Shown one piece after another: positions 48,333 through 57,117 of a stretch of DNA of 64,000 bases. This DNA is from Listeria costaricensis (GTDB taxonomy: Bacteria > Bacillota > Bacilli > Lactobacillales > Listeriaceae). The translations under genes were made by a program, and so were the position numbers. The stretch is taken from the NCBI RefSeq assembly GCF_900183385.1, contig NZ_FXUT01000010.1, positions 175,512-239,511 on the forward strand, given 5' to 3'. The notes below the pieces were generated by a model. It saw only the letters and a list, made by a program, of their open reading frames with translations, did not search any database and had not been told where the DNA came from. Position 1 is the first letter of the stretch. Each line of letters begins with the position of its first letter.

Positions 48333-49061
48333 TTATAAGACTTTTTCCAAGAAGCTGATCGTCCGTTCATGCTTCGGATGATCAAAAATTTCTTCTGGGG
48401 TTCCTTGTTCAATAATATAGCCGCCATCCATGAAAATCACACGGTCGCCCACTTCACGAGCAAAACCCATTTCATGCGTGACAACCATCATGGTCATCCC
48501 CTCTTTGGCTAGATCCTTCATGACACCGAGTACTTCTCCAACCATTTCGGGATCGAGCGCCGATGTCGGTTCATCGAAAAGCATAATGTCTGGATTCATC
48601 GCAAGCGCGCGGGCAATCGCGACACGCTGCTTTTGACCACCGGAAAGCTGATCTGGATAGGCCGACGCTTTTTCTTGCAAGCCGACTCGTTCAAGAAGCT
48701 TCATTGCTGTTTTTTCGGCCTCTTCTTTAGATAATTTGCCCAGTTCCATAGGGGCAAAACTGATATTCCGTAAAATATTCATATGAGGAAATAGGTTGAA
48801 ATGCTGGAATACCATCCCGATATTTTCGCGAACCTTGTTGATATCGGTCGTCTTATCTGTTAACTGATAATCATCGACCACCACTTCGCCGCCTGAAATT
48901 TCTTCCAGTCGGTTCATGCAGCGGAGAAAAGTACTTTTCCCAGAGCCTGACGGGCCAATCACACAAACAACTTCGCCTTCTTGCACTTCCAAATCAATGC
49001 CTTTTAAAACTTCATTCGTACCAAAGCTTTTTTTCAGTCCAGTTACTTTTAATTTGGTCAT
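48333..49061 (-). CDS. glnQ: Polar amino acid ABC transporter ATPase (GlnQ-like)
   Basis: 242 residues. Walker [11 protein letters not shown]-loop FQHFNLFPH, signature LSGGQKQR, Walker [15 protein letters not shown], switch His in VVTHEMGFA. Drives the fused permease encoded upstream; start overlaps its stop. Glutamine is the likely substrate by family. Confidence 0.93.
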   Translation of the reverse strand: MTKLKVTGLKKSFGTNEVLKGIDLEVQEGEVVCVIGPSGSGKSTFLRCMNRLEEISGGEVVVDDYQLTDKTTDINKVRENIGMVFQHFNLFPHMNILRNISFAPMELGKLSKEEAEKTAMKLLERVGLQEKASAYPDQLSGGQKQRVAIARALAMNPDIMLFDEPTSALDPEMVGEVLGVMKDLAKEGMTMMVVTHEMGFAREVGDRVIFMDGGYIIEQGTPEEIFDHPKHERTISFLEKVL

Positions 49062-50485
49062 TTCGCCATTCTCCTTTCAAGCACATTGGATAGTTTGGTC
49101 AAGAGTGTGATCACAACGAGATACATGATCGCAACTACTAGCCAGATGCCGGTCGATTCAAACGTGCGGGCAATAATGATCTTGCCGGCTTGTGTCAACT
49201 CGACGATACCGATGACACTCATGATCGACGTATCTTTCAGTGTAATGACAAACTGGTTGATAAATGATGGCACCATGACGCGAACTGCTTGCGGTAAGAT
49301 AATTTTGCGCATCGATTTACCATATGGAAGTCCCAGCGAACGCGCCGCTTCCATTTGTCCTTTATCGATGGCATTGATACCACCACGGATGATTTCTGTA
49401 ATATAGGCCCCGGCATTCAAGCTGAGTGTGATGATGGCAGCCAGATTCGGATCCATTCGGAAATTAAAGGCTTGTGGAATACCGAAATAAATAAAGAATG
49501 CCAAAACGATCAGTGGGATCCCACGGAAAATATCGACATAAACGGTTGCAATGCCACGTAAGAATTTGTTGCGGCTTACTTTGAGGAAGCCAAAAGCAAG
49601 ACCTAGAATGGCTGCAAAGAATAGCGAGATGAACGTCAATTTGACCGTATTCCATAGTCCCTTAAGCAGGGCTGGCCAGCTGTCGTTCAGTGTATCAAGG
49701 AAAGTGGCCGGTTTCGTATCAGTGCCAATATATTTGTCGAGAATTTTATCATATTCACCGCTTGCCTTGATGTCCGCCAGTCCTTGGTTGAACATCTGCA
49801 GCAGTTCCTGATTTTGTCCTTTTTTCACAGCGAATCCGTACGAGCCGCCTTTTTCTTTTTCCGTCACAATTTTCAGACCGTTGCCTTGTTTGACCCCGTA
49901 TGCTAGTACCGGATAGTCGTCAAAGCAGGCTACTGAGTTTCCGCCCTTCACGTCTTCATACATGCTGGCAGAATCATCAAAAGGTACGAGCGTGTAGCCG
50001 TATTTGTCCTGATTCGCTTCTGCAAACTGGTAACCTTCCGTCCCCGTCTTAACCGCGACTTTTTTACCTTTTAGATCTTTATAGCTCTTGATATCATTGT
50101 TGTCTTCACTGACTGCCATGACGACGCCCGATTCAAAATACGGATCGGAGAAATCAAATTTTTGCTTTCTCTCATCGGTGATACTCATGCCGGCGATCAC
50201 GCCATCAACTTGACCCGCTTCAAGCGCTTGAACAGCGGCATTAAAGCCCATTGGTTTGACTTCATAGGTAAAACCCTGGTCTTTGGCAATCGCAGCCAGA
50301 ATGTCCATGTCAATCCCGACCAGATCACCATTGCTATCTTTAAATTCAAATGGTGCAAATGTTTCATCGGTTGCAATCGTATAGTCTACATCTTTTGCCT
50401 GTACTGTCTGTGCACCGCTTGTCCCTACAATAACTAAAATTACTGCTGCTAAAAGGAGCGGCCAGATGCTTCTCAGTTTCTTCAT
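49058..50485 (-). CDS. glnP: Fused substrate-binding and permease protein of glutamine ABC transporter
   Basis: 475 residues. Signal peptide/anchor (first 30), periplasmic-type SBP3 domain (about 33-260, with [17 protein letters not shown] and PYFESGVV), then a permease domain with about five helices and the [22 protein letters not shown] coupling motif (about 390). Fusion of binding protein and permease is typical of Lactobacillales and Listeria GlnP proteins. One SBP domain only; some relatives have two. Confidence 0.92.
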   Translation of the reverse strand: MKKLRSIWPLLLAAVILVIVGTSGAQTVQAKDVDYTIATDETFAPFEFKDSNGDLVGIDMDILAAIAKDQGFTYEVKPMGFNAAVQALEAGQVDGVIAGMSITDERKQKFDFSDPYFESGVVMAVSEDNNDIKSYKDLKGKKVAVKTGTEGYQFAEANQDKYGYTLVPFDDSASMYEDVKGGNSVACFDDYPVLAYGVKQGNGLKIVTEKEKGGSYGFAVKKGQNQELLQMFNQGLADIKASGEYDKILDKYIGTDTKPATFLDTLNDSWPALLKGLWNTVKLTFISLFFAAILGLAFGFLKVSRNKFLRGIATVYVDIFRGIPLIVLAFFIYFGIPQAFNFRMDPNLAAIITLSLNAGAYITEIIRGGINAIDKGQMEAARSLGLPYGKSMRKIILPQAVRVMVPSFINQFVITLKDTSIMSVIGIVELTQAGKIIIARTFESTGIWLVVAIMYLVVITLLTKLSNVLERRMAK

Positions 50486-50579
50486 TATTTCCTCCCCCGA
50501 ATAACGATGTATTCTGCTTCCATTTATTTCTATAGATGACTTTCATCTAAACATACCCTATTGGATAATTACCTTTAAA

Positions 50580-50608
50580 ATTTTACCATAAGCTTCTGTT
50601 ATTGACCA
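50580..50608 (-). promoter_or_regulatory. Putative promoter of the glutamine ABC operon
   Basis: TGGTCA and TAAAAT with 17 bases between on the - strand, about 95 bases before the start codon. Confidence 0.45.
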
Positions 50609-50685
50609 TAGTTATTTGAGATAAGTTTTTATATTTGACAAAATATGTTAGAATATCTGACATAAAAATGCATGTAAAAACAGAG

Positions 50686-50728
50686 AAAAAGGCATAAGTT
50701 TCTTTTGTAATTAAAGAAACTTATACCT
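50686..50728 (-). terminator. Terminator of ridA
   Basis: GGTATAAGTTTCTTT pairs with AAAGAAACTTATGCC; T5 follows on the - strand. Confidence 0.85.
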
Positions 50729-50821
50729 TCTAATAAAAAAGTCCACTTTCTAAATAATTGACTTTCTGGAGTAAGGAAAGTTGCCAGTATCGCCTTTCAT
50801 ACGGTATCTTAATAGTAAAGC

Positions 50822-51199
50822 TTAGGCGAGGGCAACTGCTTCAATTTCGATTGCGGCATCCAGCGGCAGCTTGGCCACTTGGAAGGCACTTCTAGCGGGG
50901 AAATCATTTTCAAAAAAGCTCGCATACACATCATTGACCGCGGCAAAATCTGCTAAGTCTTTGAAAAACACGGTGACTTTGACAAGGTTCTCGAGGCTTG
51001 AGCCGCCTTCTTCTAAAACAGCACGTAAATTTCTAAAAGCTTGTTCTGCTTGGCTGACTGCTCCAGCTTTGAGTTCGCCTGTCGCCGGATCAATGCCTAG
51101 CTGACCGGATGTATAGATAAAGCCATTCGCCTTTACAGCTTGCGAATACGGGCCGAGTGCTTTTGGCGCCTGTTCTGTATGGATGATCGTTTTTGTCAT
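50822..51199 (-). CDS. ridA: 2-iminobutanoate/2-iminopropanoate deaminase RidA
   Basis: 125 residues, trimeric YjgF/YER057c/UK114 fold. Deaminates reactive enamine/imine intermediates from PLP enzymes such as threonine dehydratase. GPYSQAVKANGFIYTSGQ and the catalytic-Arg segment FPARSAFQVAKLP are clear. Single gene with its own terminator. Confidence 0.93.
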   Translation of the reverse strand: MTKTIIHTEQAPKALGPYSQAVKANGFIYTSGQLGIDPATGELKAGAVSQAEQAFRNLRAVLEEGGSSLENLVKVTVFFKDLADFAAVNDVYASFFENDFPARSAFQVAKLPLDAAIEIEAVALA

Positions 51200-51294
51200 A
51201 CTAATCCCTGCTTTCTTTTTGATATGTGTTTATTTTAGCCGAAGTGGAAAAATTTTGCAAAATTCTATTTTTAAGTAGAAGGAGAGACTTATTC

Positions 51295-51564
51295 ATGTTC
51301 ATCCTATGGTTCACTTGTTATCTGCTGGTAGTTTCACTCATCAGTTTTAGTTTATTCGGGATTGATAAACGGCGGGCGATCAAACATCGTTACCGAATCC
51401 CCGAGTCAGTTTTACTGCTGTCTGCTTTTTGCGGTGGTGCGTTTGGCGGATGGTTGGGTATGCAGGTTTTCCATCATAAAACGCGGAAAATGAAGTTTAA
51501 AATTTTAATGCCTATGGCGATGCTTTTAGTCGCTATTGTCCTGATTTTTTTCCTTAATAAATAG
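51295..51564 (+). CDS. DUF1294 small membrane protein
   Basis: 89 residues from ATG 51295 (GAAGGAG upstream). Two or three membrane helices with the family motif FGIDKRRAIKHRYRIPESVLL and GGAFGGWLGMQVFHHKTRK. Function of DUF1294 proteins is unknown. Confidence 0.85.
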   Translation: MFILWFTCYLLVVSLISFSLFGIDKRRAIKHRYRIPESVLLLSAFCGGAFGGWLGMQVFHHKTRKMKFKILMPMAMLLVAIVLIFFLNK

Positions 51565-51565
51565 G

Positions 51566-51616
51566 AAGCAGGTCGAATCAACAGCGCTCATTTTTGTTGA
51601 TTCGACCTGCTTTCTT
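51566..51616. terminator. Strong bidirectional terminator
   Basis: An 18-bp perfect stem (AAGCAGGTCGAATCAACA and complement) with an 11-base loop between the convergent DUF1294 and calcium ATPase genes; T-rich on the + side. Confidence 0.9.
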
Positions 51617-54262
51617 TTATTTTTTATCAAACAGCAAGGAGATTTTTTTAACGATTTCCATCATGATTACAGCAGCAAGGGCAAGTCCGGCAGCAATCGA
51701 CCATTCATGAAGGCCGAAGCTTGCAGGAATCGAGAAAATCTCGCGTGCGCCAGGTAGAACGGTGATGCCATATAAGACGAAGCAGAGCAGTACGGCGCCG
51801 ATCACATAGCGGTTGCTGAAAAATCCTGCGCCAAAAGCGGTTTGCGTATTGCTTCGTGCGGCAAAGGTTTGCAGCGTTCTCGCAAGAATTAAGGTGGTGA
51901 AGGCCATCGCGATACTCATTTCTGGGCTAATGGAAAGACCGATTGCCTGTGAAATGATGACCGCAATCCCGATTAGAAGCCCTCTTGTTGCCACTGCCCG
52001 CATTGTGCCGCCAGCAAAGATACCTTCATCAATATCTCGCGGTTTGCGTTTCATCACGTCAGGTTCTGCTTTTTCCATACCAAGTGCGATAGCTGGCAGG
52101 GAATCGTTGACCAGATTGATGAAGAGCAGCTGCAAGGCGGTAAATGGATTGACCCAGTCTAGCACGAGGGCGAATAAGATGGCAATGATAGCACCGAGGT
52201 TACCGGCGAACAGATAGCCGATCGCCTTTTTGATATTATCGAAAACCGTTCGACCAACGCCTACTGCATCTACGATCGATACAAAGTTGTCATCCGTGAG
52301 AATCATGGCACTGGCATCTTTCGCCACGTCAGTTCCGCTACCCATGGCCACTCCGATATCGGCTTGTTTCAGCGCTGGCGCATCATTGACACCGTCACCC
52401 GTCATCGCGGTAATTTGTTTTTTCTTCTGCCATGCCCGGACGATCCGGATTTTATTTTCAGGTGAGACTCTTGCATAAACAGAAATATGGGTCAATTTTT
52501 CATCGAGTTCCTGCTCACTCATTGCATCCAGTTCCTGTCCAGTGACTGCAATATCATCTTCTGCCATCAGGCCAATATCGCGACCGATTGCTTGGGCTGT
52601 CGTTTTATGGTCGCCTGTAATCATGACTGTGCGGATGCCGGCTTTTTTCGCTTCTTCAATGGAGTCATAGACGGCTTCACGCGGCGGATCGATCATGGCG
52701 GTCAGTCCGACCAGAACCAAATCCTTTTCATCCTCCAGCTCAAGTTCCGTCCGATCTTCCGGCAGGCGTTTATAGCCGTATGCCAATACACGTAGCGCTT
52801 GATTGGAGAATTCTTCATTGGTTTTTTGCAGCTCGGCTAGGATTTCTTCTGTCATCGGCACTTCTTCGCCGTTTTGATACACATAGCCAGCGCGGCTGAA
52901 CATGACATCTGGGCCGCCTTTTGTCAGCATTGCCTTGTGCCCGTCGAAGGTATGGAGGGTGCTCATCAGCTTGCGGTCAGAGTCAAAGGGAATCTCGCCC
53001 TCTCGAATAAAGGCCTCCCGTATTTCATTATAGTCTTGATTATTTTTATTACTAAAGGCGATCAGGGCGACTTCGGTTGGGTCTCCCAGTTCTTTACCTT
53101 CTTCATTGATATTGGAGTCATTACATAAAACGGCAATATAAATGAGGCGTCGCTCCCCATCCGTCCAGTTTTCCGGCTGATCTGGGAAATTTTCTTTGGT
53201 CCCATCCGGCAGATAATAATCCACTACGGTCATTTTATTTTGCGTTAAAGTTCCGGTTTTATCTGTACAAATCACACTCGTTGATCCAAGTGTTTCGACT
53301 GCTGGAAGCTTCCGAATGATCGCATGTTGTTTGGCCATTTTGTTTGTTCCAACCGCCAAAACGATGGTGACGATCGATGAAAGGGCTTCTGGAATGGCTG
53401 CTACAGCTACGGCTACGGCAAACATGAAGGCGTTTAAGATGGCGGTCGTCATGTCGCCGCTCTCCTGCCCTAATAGCACGCGTCCCGCTTCCACTGCAAA
53501 AATCAGAATACAAAGCGCCAAGATGGCAAAGCCCATTTTTTTACTAAAGCTTTCCAGTTTGCGCTGCAAGGGCGTTTGCTTGGCTTCAGCGGTCTCCAGC
53601 AGATCGGCAATTTTACCGATTTCTGTATCGAGAGCTGTGGCAGTCACGACATACTTGCCGCGTCCATAAGCAACGAGCGCCCCGCTGTAAACCAGATTGA
53701 TCCGGTCGCCAATCCCCACTTTCTCTGCAATCGGGTCGACCATTTTCTGAACCGCTTCCGATTCACCTGTCAGCATGCCCTCATCCACTTTTAGTGAACC
53801 GCTTTCAAGCAAACGGCCATCTGCTGGAATATAGTCACCGGCATCCAGCAGAACAATATCGCCAGGCACCAGCTCATTGGCATGAACCGTATTTTTCGCG
53901 CCGCCACGAATCACTTTGGCAAGCGGTGCTGACATTTCCCGAAGCGCATCCAGCGAGCTTTCCGCTTTTCTCGTTTGGACAACACTGATGATCGAATTGA
54001 CAATCAAAACGATAAAAATGATCACCGATTCCATGACTTCACCCAGTACAAGCTGAACCAAAGCAGCTGCAACCAGCACGATGACCATTGGATCTCGGAA
54101 TGTTTCTAAAAATAATTTCCAAAGCGGATCTTTTTTCTTCTGCTTCAACTCATTGAGGCCATATTTTTCACGCCGCTTTAGTACTTCTTCTTCTGTGAGG
54201 CCGTTTTCATCGACCTGCCATTCTTTTAGTACTTCTTCTGCCGTTCTCTGATAGTTTTCCAA
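51617..54262 (-). CDS. P-type Ca2+ ATPase, LMCA1/SERCA-like
   Basis: 881 residues, P2A type. VDEGMLTGES (actuator, about 180), PEALSSIVTIVLAVGTNKMAK (helix 4), phosphorylation site VICTDKTGTLT (about 334), TGDGVNDAPALKQADIGVAMG (about 627) and helix 6 NLVNDSLPAIALG. Ten membrane helices. Matches in plan LMCA1 of L. monocytogenes, which exports one Ca2+ in exchange for a proton. TTG start at 54262 after AAAGGAG. Confidence 0.93.
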   Translation of the reverse strand: MENYQRTAEEVLKEWQVDENGLTEEEVLKRREKYGLNELKQKKKDPLWKLFLETFRDPMVIVLVAAALVQLVLGEVMESVIIFIVLIVNSIISVVQTRKAESSLDALREMSAPLAKVIRGGAKNTVHANELVPGDIVLLDAGDYIPADGRLLESGSLKVDEGMLTGESEAVQKMVDPIAEKVGIGDRINLVYSGALVAYGRGKYVVTATALDTEIGKIADLLETAEAKQTPLQRKLESFSKKMGFAILALCILIFAVEAGRVLLGQESGDMTTAILNAFMFAVAVAVAAIPEALSSIVTIVLAVGTNKMAKQHAIIRKLPAVETLGSTSVICTDKTGTLTQNKMTVVDYYLPDGTKENFPDQPENWTDGERRLIYIAVLCNDSNINEEGKELGDPTEVALIAFSNKNNQDYNEIREAFIREGEIPFDSDRKLMSTLHTFDGHKAMLTKGGPDVMFSRAGYVYQNGEEVPMTEEILAELQKTNEEFSNQALRVLAYGYKRLPEDRTELELEDEKDLVLVGLTAMIDPPREAVYDSIEEAKKAGIRTVMITGDHKTTAQAIGRDIGLMAEDDIAVTGQELDAMSEQELDEKLTHISVYARVSPENKIRIVRAWQKKKQITAMTGDGVNDAPALKQADIGVAMGSGTDVAKDASAMILTDDNFVSIVDAVGVGRTVFDNIKKAIGYLFAGNLGAIIAILFALVLDWVNPFTALQLLFINLVNDSLPAIALGMEKAEPDVMKRKPRDIDEGIFAGGTMRAVATRGLLIGIAVIISQAIGLSISPEMSIAMAFTTLILARTLQTFAARSNTQTAFGAGFFSNRYVIGAVLLCFVLYGITVLPGAREIFSIPASFGLHEWSIAAGLALAAVIMMEIVKKISLLFDKK

Positions 54263-54374
54263 AATTCGCCAACTCCTTTACACCTTCACCATCATTTATT
54301 TAAACTCGTTAACTTAAATATAACAATTTCAACAGCATATTCCCAATAATACTCTTATCTTTACAAAGTTTTAA

Positions 54375-54404
54375 CAAAAAAACAGCAGAAATGCTTCTGC
54401 TGTT
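54375..54404 (-). terminator. Terminator of the EamA transporter gene
   Basis: AACAGCAGAA/TTCTGCTGTT with a short loop and T7 on the - strand, directly after the stop. Confidence 0.85.
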
Positions 54405-55388
54405 CTAAAAATCTTTATGGGTTCGGATTCGCCCTTCTTTTTCCTTATCGCGGATAATTTTCGGCACTTCACGACTGGCCACAAAAGTCAATGTCGAGCC
54501 GATCAAAATGAGCAGAATCCCAATCGCTGTATTCACATAGATGGCTTCATGCAAAATGAGCAGTGCCAAAATTGGTGCCAGCGCCGGCTTAATAAAAAAT
54601 ACCAACGAAGCGAGCGATACGCTTGTTTCTTCCATAGCCAGAAAATAGCTGCTGAAACCAATCCCCGTTACAAATACACCCAAGTAAATCAAGAGTGGTA
54701 ATGAGCTGAGGGATACGCCCGCAACAAACGGAATTTGACTAAAGGTAGAAAGTCCAGCTGTATTCAGCGCTTCGGCAAGTGCGGGAATATGTGTGAGCAT
54801 CATTACAACGGCCAGTTCAGCGACCCCTACTAAAAAGGAAAAACAAGTCATCACGATCCCGTCATAGCGCCGTTCCTTCGTCCCATAACGACAAATCACA
54901 CTATAGATGGCAAAAGTGATCGCAGCGGCTACCGCAAGGACAATCCCAAGCGGGTCCTGCAGCTCAAAAGGATTGACAATGACCAGCATGCCGATCAGGC
55001 TGATAATGATCGACCCCACCGTAAGTCGGGATAATTTTTCCCGTAAAAAAAGCGCCGCAAATGCCAGCACAAAAATCGGATTACAGCTGAACAGAATCGC
55101 CACTGTGGAGGCTTTTGTATATTGAATGGCCAGTTGGAAAAACGTCATACTGACAACGATACAAAAAAAGCCAGTAATCGAGAAAAACAGCCAATCACGC
55201 CCAGCCAGCCGTCGCTTCGACCGTTGCAACCGTTTTATGGCAAGTGGAAGTAGTACTAGTCCGCCAATCAGAAACCGTAAAAAATTCAGTTCGATTGGAT
55301 TGAACGTATTGCCGGATAATTTGATCGCAATTTCCATCGTACTGAAAAGAAATGTGGCGATCATAATATAGAAATAACCTTTCTTCAT
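54405..55388 (-). CDS. EamA/DMT-family transporter
   Basis: 327 residues, about ten membrane helices in two EamA repeats (FYIMIATFLFSTMEIAIKLS start; second repeat near GIVLAVAAAITFAIYSVICRYG). Exporter of small metabolites by family; substrate unknown. I chose ATG 55388 (MKKGYFY). Divergent from a LysR regulator that probably controls it. Confidence 0.87.
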   Translation of the reverse strand: MKKGYFYIMIATFLFSTMEIAIKLSGNTFNPIELNFLRFLIGGLVLLPLAIKRLQRSKRRLAGRDWLFFSITGFFCIVVSMTFFQLAIQYTKASTVAILFSCNPIFVLAFAALFLREKLSRLTVGSIIISLIGMLVIVNPFELQDPLGIVLAVAAAITFAIYSVICRYGTKERRYDGIVMTCFSFLVGVAELAVVMMLTHIPALAEALNTAGLSTFSQIPFVAGVSLSSLPLLIYLGVFVTGIGFSSYFLAMEETSVSLASLVFFIKPALAPILALLILHEAIYVNTAIGILLILIGSTLTFVASREVPKIIRDKEKEGRIRTHKDF

Positions 55389-55506
55389 ATGGTTCAACAC
55401 CCTTGTTTTATTTCATCCATCTTTTATTATATAATAGATAATTATAGCAAACAAAGCATAAAATCGATCATTTCCATGAGAATTATGCATTGAAAAGAGG
55501 TGTGAA

Positions 55507-56400
55507 ATGGACATTCAACAATTGCGTTATTTTATTGCAGCGGCAGAAACGGAGCATTTGACCAAAGCAGCCGCCGAACTCTCCTTGTCACAATCCGCCT
55601 TGAGCCGCTCGATCATTGCCCTTGAGGAGGAAATTGGTGTCGCCTTATTTGACCGGGTGAATCGGCGGATCGAGCTGAATCGCTTTGGCAAACTATTTTT
55701 AGAGCAGGCAAGAAAAACGGTGACGGAGCTTGATCTGACAGAGCAAACGTTGCAAAATCTGGCCGACCCGGAAAGCGGCGAAATCAAGCTGGCCTTTTTG
55801 CATACATTCGGTTTATCTTTTATACCGGCTATGCTTAAAGCGTTTCAAAATGAGCATCCTAAAAACAAGCTGCATTTGAATGAATGTGGCAATGCGGAAC
55901 TTTTCGACCTGATTCGGACTGGAGCGGCAGATGTGGGAATTAGTGCCCTGCAAATAGAGGACTCCTCGCTCGTTTTTCATCCTCTTCGTCGTGAAAAAAT
56001 GGTGCTGATCATTTCTAGTGAAAACCCGCTCGCCAGTCAGACGGAGCTCTCTCTTCCAATGATTCAGGCGGAAACCTTTATCCACTTTGATAAGCAAACT
56101 TTTTCGAGAAATTTGGTCGAACAGCTTCTCGCCAATCAGCACATCCATGTCCAGTCAAGCTATGAGGGTCTTGAAATTGCCAGCGTGATTGGTTTGGTGG
56201 AGGCCAATATGGGCGTTTCGATCGTCCCGGAATCCACGTGCGAACATTTGAATCATGTGAAAGTTTTCCCGCTGGCGGACAAAATGGCGGAACGCGTGAT
56301 TTATCTGGTTCATAAAGCCGGCAGCAGTCGAACCGGTGCCGTCGAGCGTTTCATTTCCTTCGGGATGCGCTATCCGTTTACCCAAAAAGCCGCCGAATAG
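55507..56400 (+). CDS. LysR-family regulator
   Basis: 297 residues. HTH MDIQQLRYFIAAAETEHLTKAAAELSLSQSALSRSI at the start (only the opening quoted as motif: LRYF.A.AE..H.TKAA), then the effector domain (about 90-290). Close in plan to CynR/CidR-type regulators. The 118-base gap to the EamA gene would hold overlapping promoters; regulation of the divergent transporter is inferred. Confidence 0.9.
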   Translation: MDIQQLRYFIAAAETEHLTKAAAELSLSQSALSRSIIALEEEIGVALFDRVNRRIELNRFGKLFLEQARKTVTELDLTEQTLQNLADPESGEIKLAFLHTFGLSFIPAMLKAFQNEHPKNKLHLNECGNAELFDLIRTGAADVGISALQIEDSSLVFHPLRREKMVLIISSENPLASQTELSLPMIQAETFIHFDKQTFSRNLVEQLLANQHIHVQSSYEGLEIASVIGLVEANMGVSIVPESTCEHLNHVKVFPLADKMAERVIYLVHKAGSSRTGAVERFISFGMRYPFTQKAAE

Positions 56401-56476
56401 ATAAAGTTACTTGCCGAATAGACTTCGACTTTGCTACACTCAATCTAATAATAAGGAAGTCTTTGGGAGGAATAGG

Positions 56477-56887
56477 ATGAAAAAAGCTGTCGATTATGTG
56501 CGCTACGTGCCCTTAATTTTACGCTGGGCCCTCAATTTTGCGCTTGTTCTAGTTGGACTGACACTGGTTGTTTTCCTGATTCGTGAAGCATGGTACATTT
56601 TCAGTAACTTACTTATTTTAGACACCAAAGAATCTTACTACGAAATGATGGCTCAAATCTTGGTTTTCTTCCTTTACTTTGAGTTTATCGCGTTAATCAT
56701 TAAATATTTTGAGTCCAGCTACCACTTCCCTCTTCGCTATTTCATCTATATAGGGATTACTGCCATCGTCCGTTTGATTATTGTCGATCATTCCGATGCG
56801 CTGGCAACACTCTTTTTGGCAGGGGCGATTCTGCTTTTGACCGGTGCCTTATACCTAGCGAACACCAAGCTTTTAAAGCGGGAATAG
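56477..56887 (+). CDS. psiE: PsiE family protein
   Basis: 136 residues, the usual PsiE size, with four membrane helices. ATG 56477 behind GGGAGG. Conserved [21 protein letters not shown] lies near residue 85. PsiE is named for induction by phosphate starvation in E. coli; its activity is unknown. Followed by a strong terminator. Confidence 0.87.
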   Translation: MKKAVDYVRYVPLILRWALNFALVLVGLTLVVFLIREAWYIFSNLLILDTKESYYEMMAQILVFFLYFEFIALIIKYFESSYHFPLRYFIYIGITAIVRLIIVDHSDALATLFLAGAILLLTGALYLANTKLLKRE

Positions 56888-56932
56888 CAAGCGTATATAC
56901 AACTGATCGGCTGTTTGGTTATTTTTGTACAC

Positions 56933-56970
56933 AAACCTTTCCTAGGTATTTTCACCTATGAAAGGTTTTT
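56933..56970 (+). terminator. Terminator of psiE
   Basis: AAACCTTTC/GAAAGGTTTTT with an inner TAGGT/ACCTA pairing. Confidence 0.85.
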
Positions 56971-57117
56971 CTTTTGCACATATACCAGTTTTCAATACAC
57001 TTTGTTCCAAATGTGTCAATAAATTTACAATTTGACTCAATAAATGAAAAGTCGCAAATTTTACTGCATCTTCCCTCCTATTTTTGGTAAACTAGTAAGG
57101 AGAAAAAGAAAAAGGAT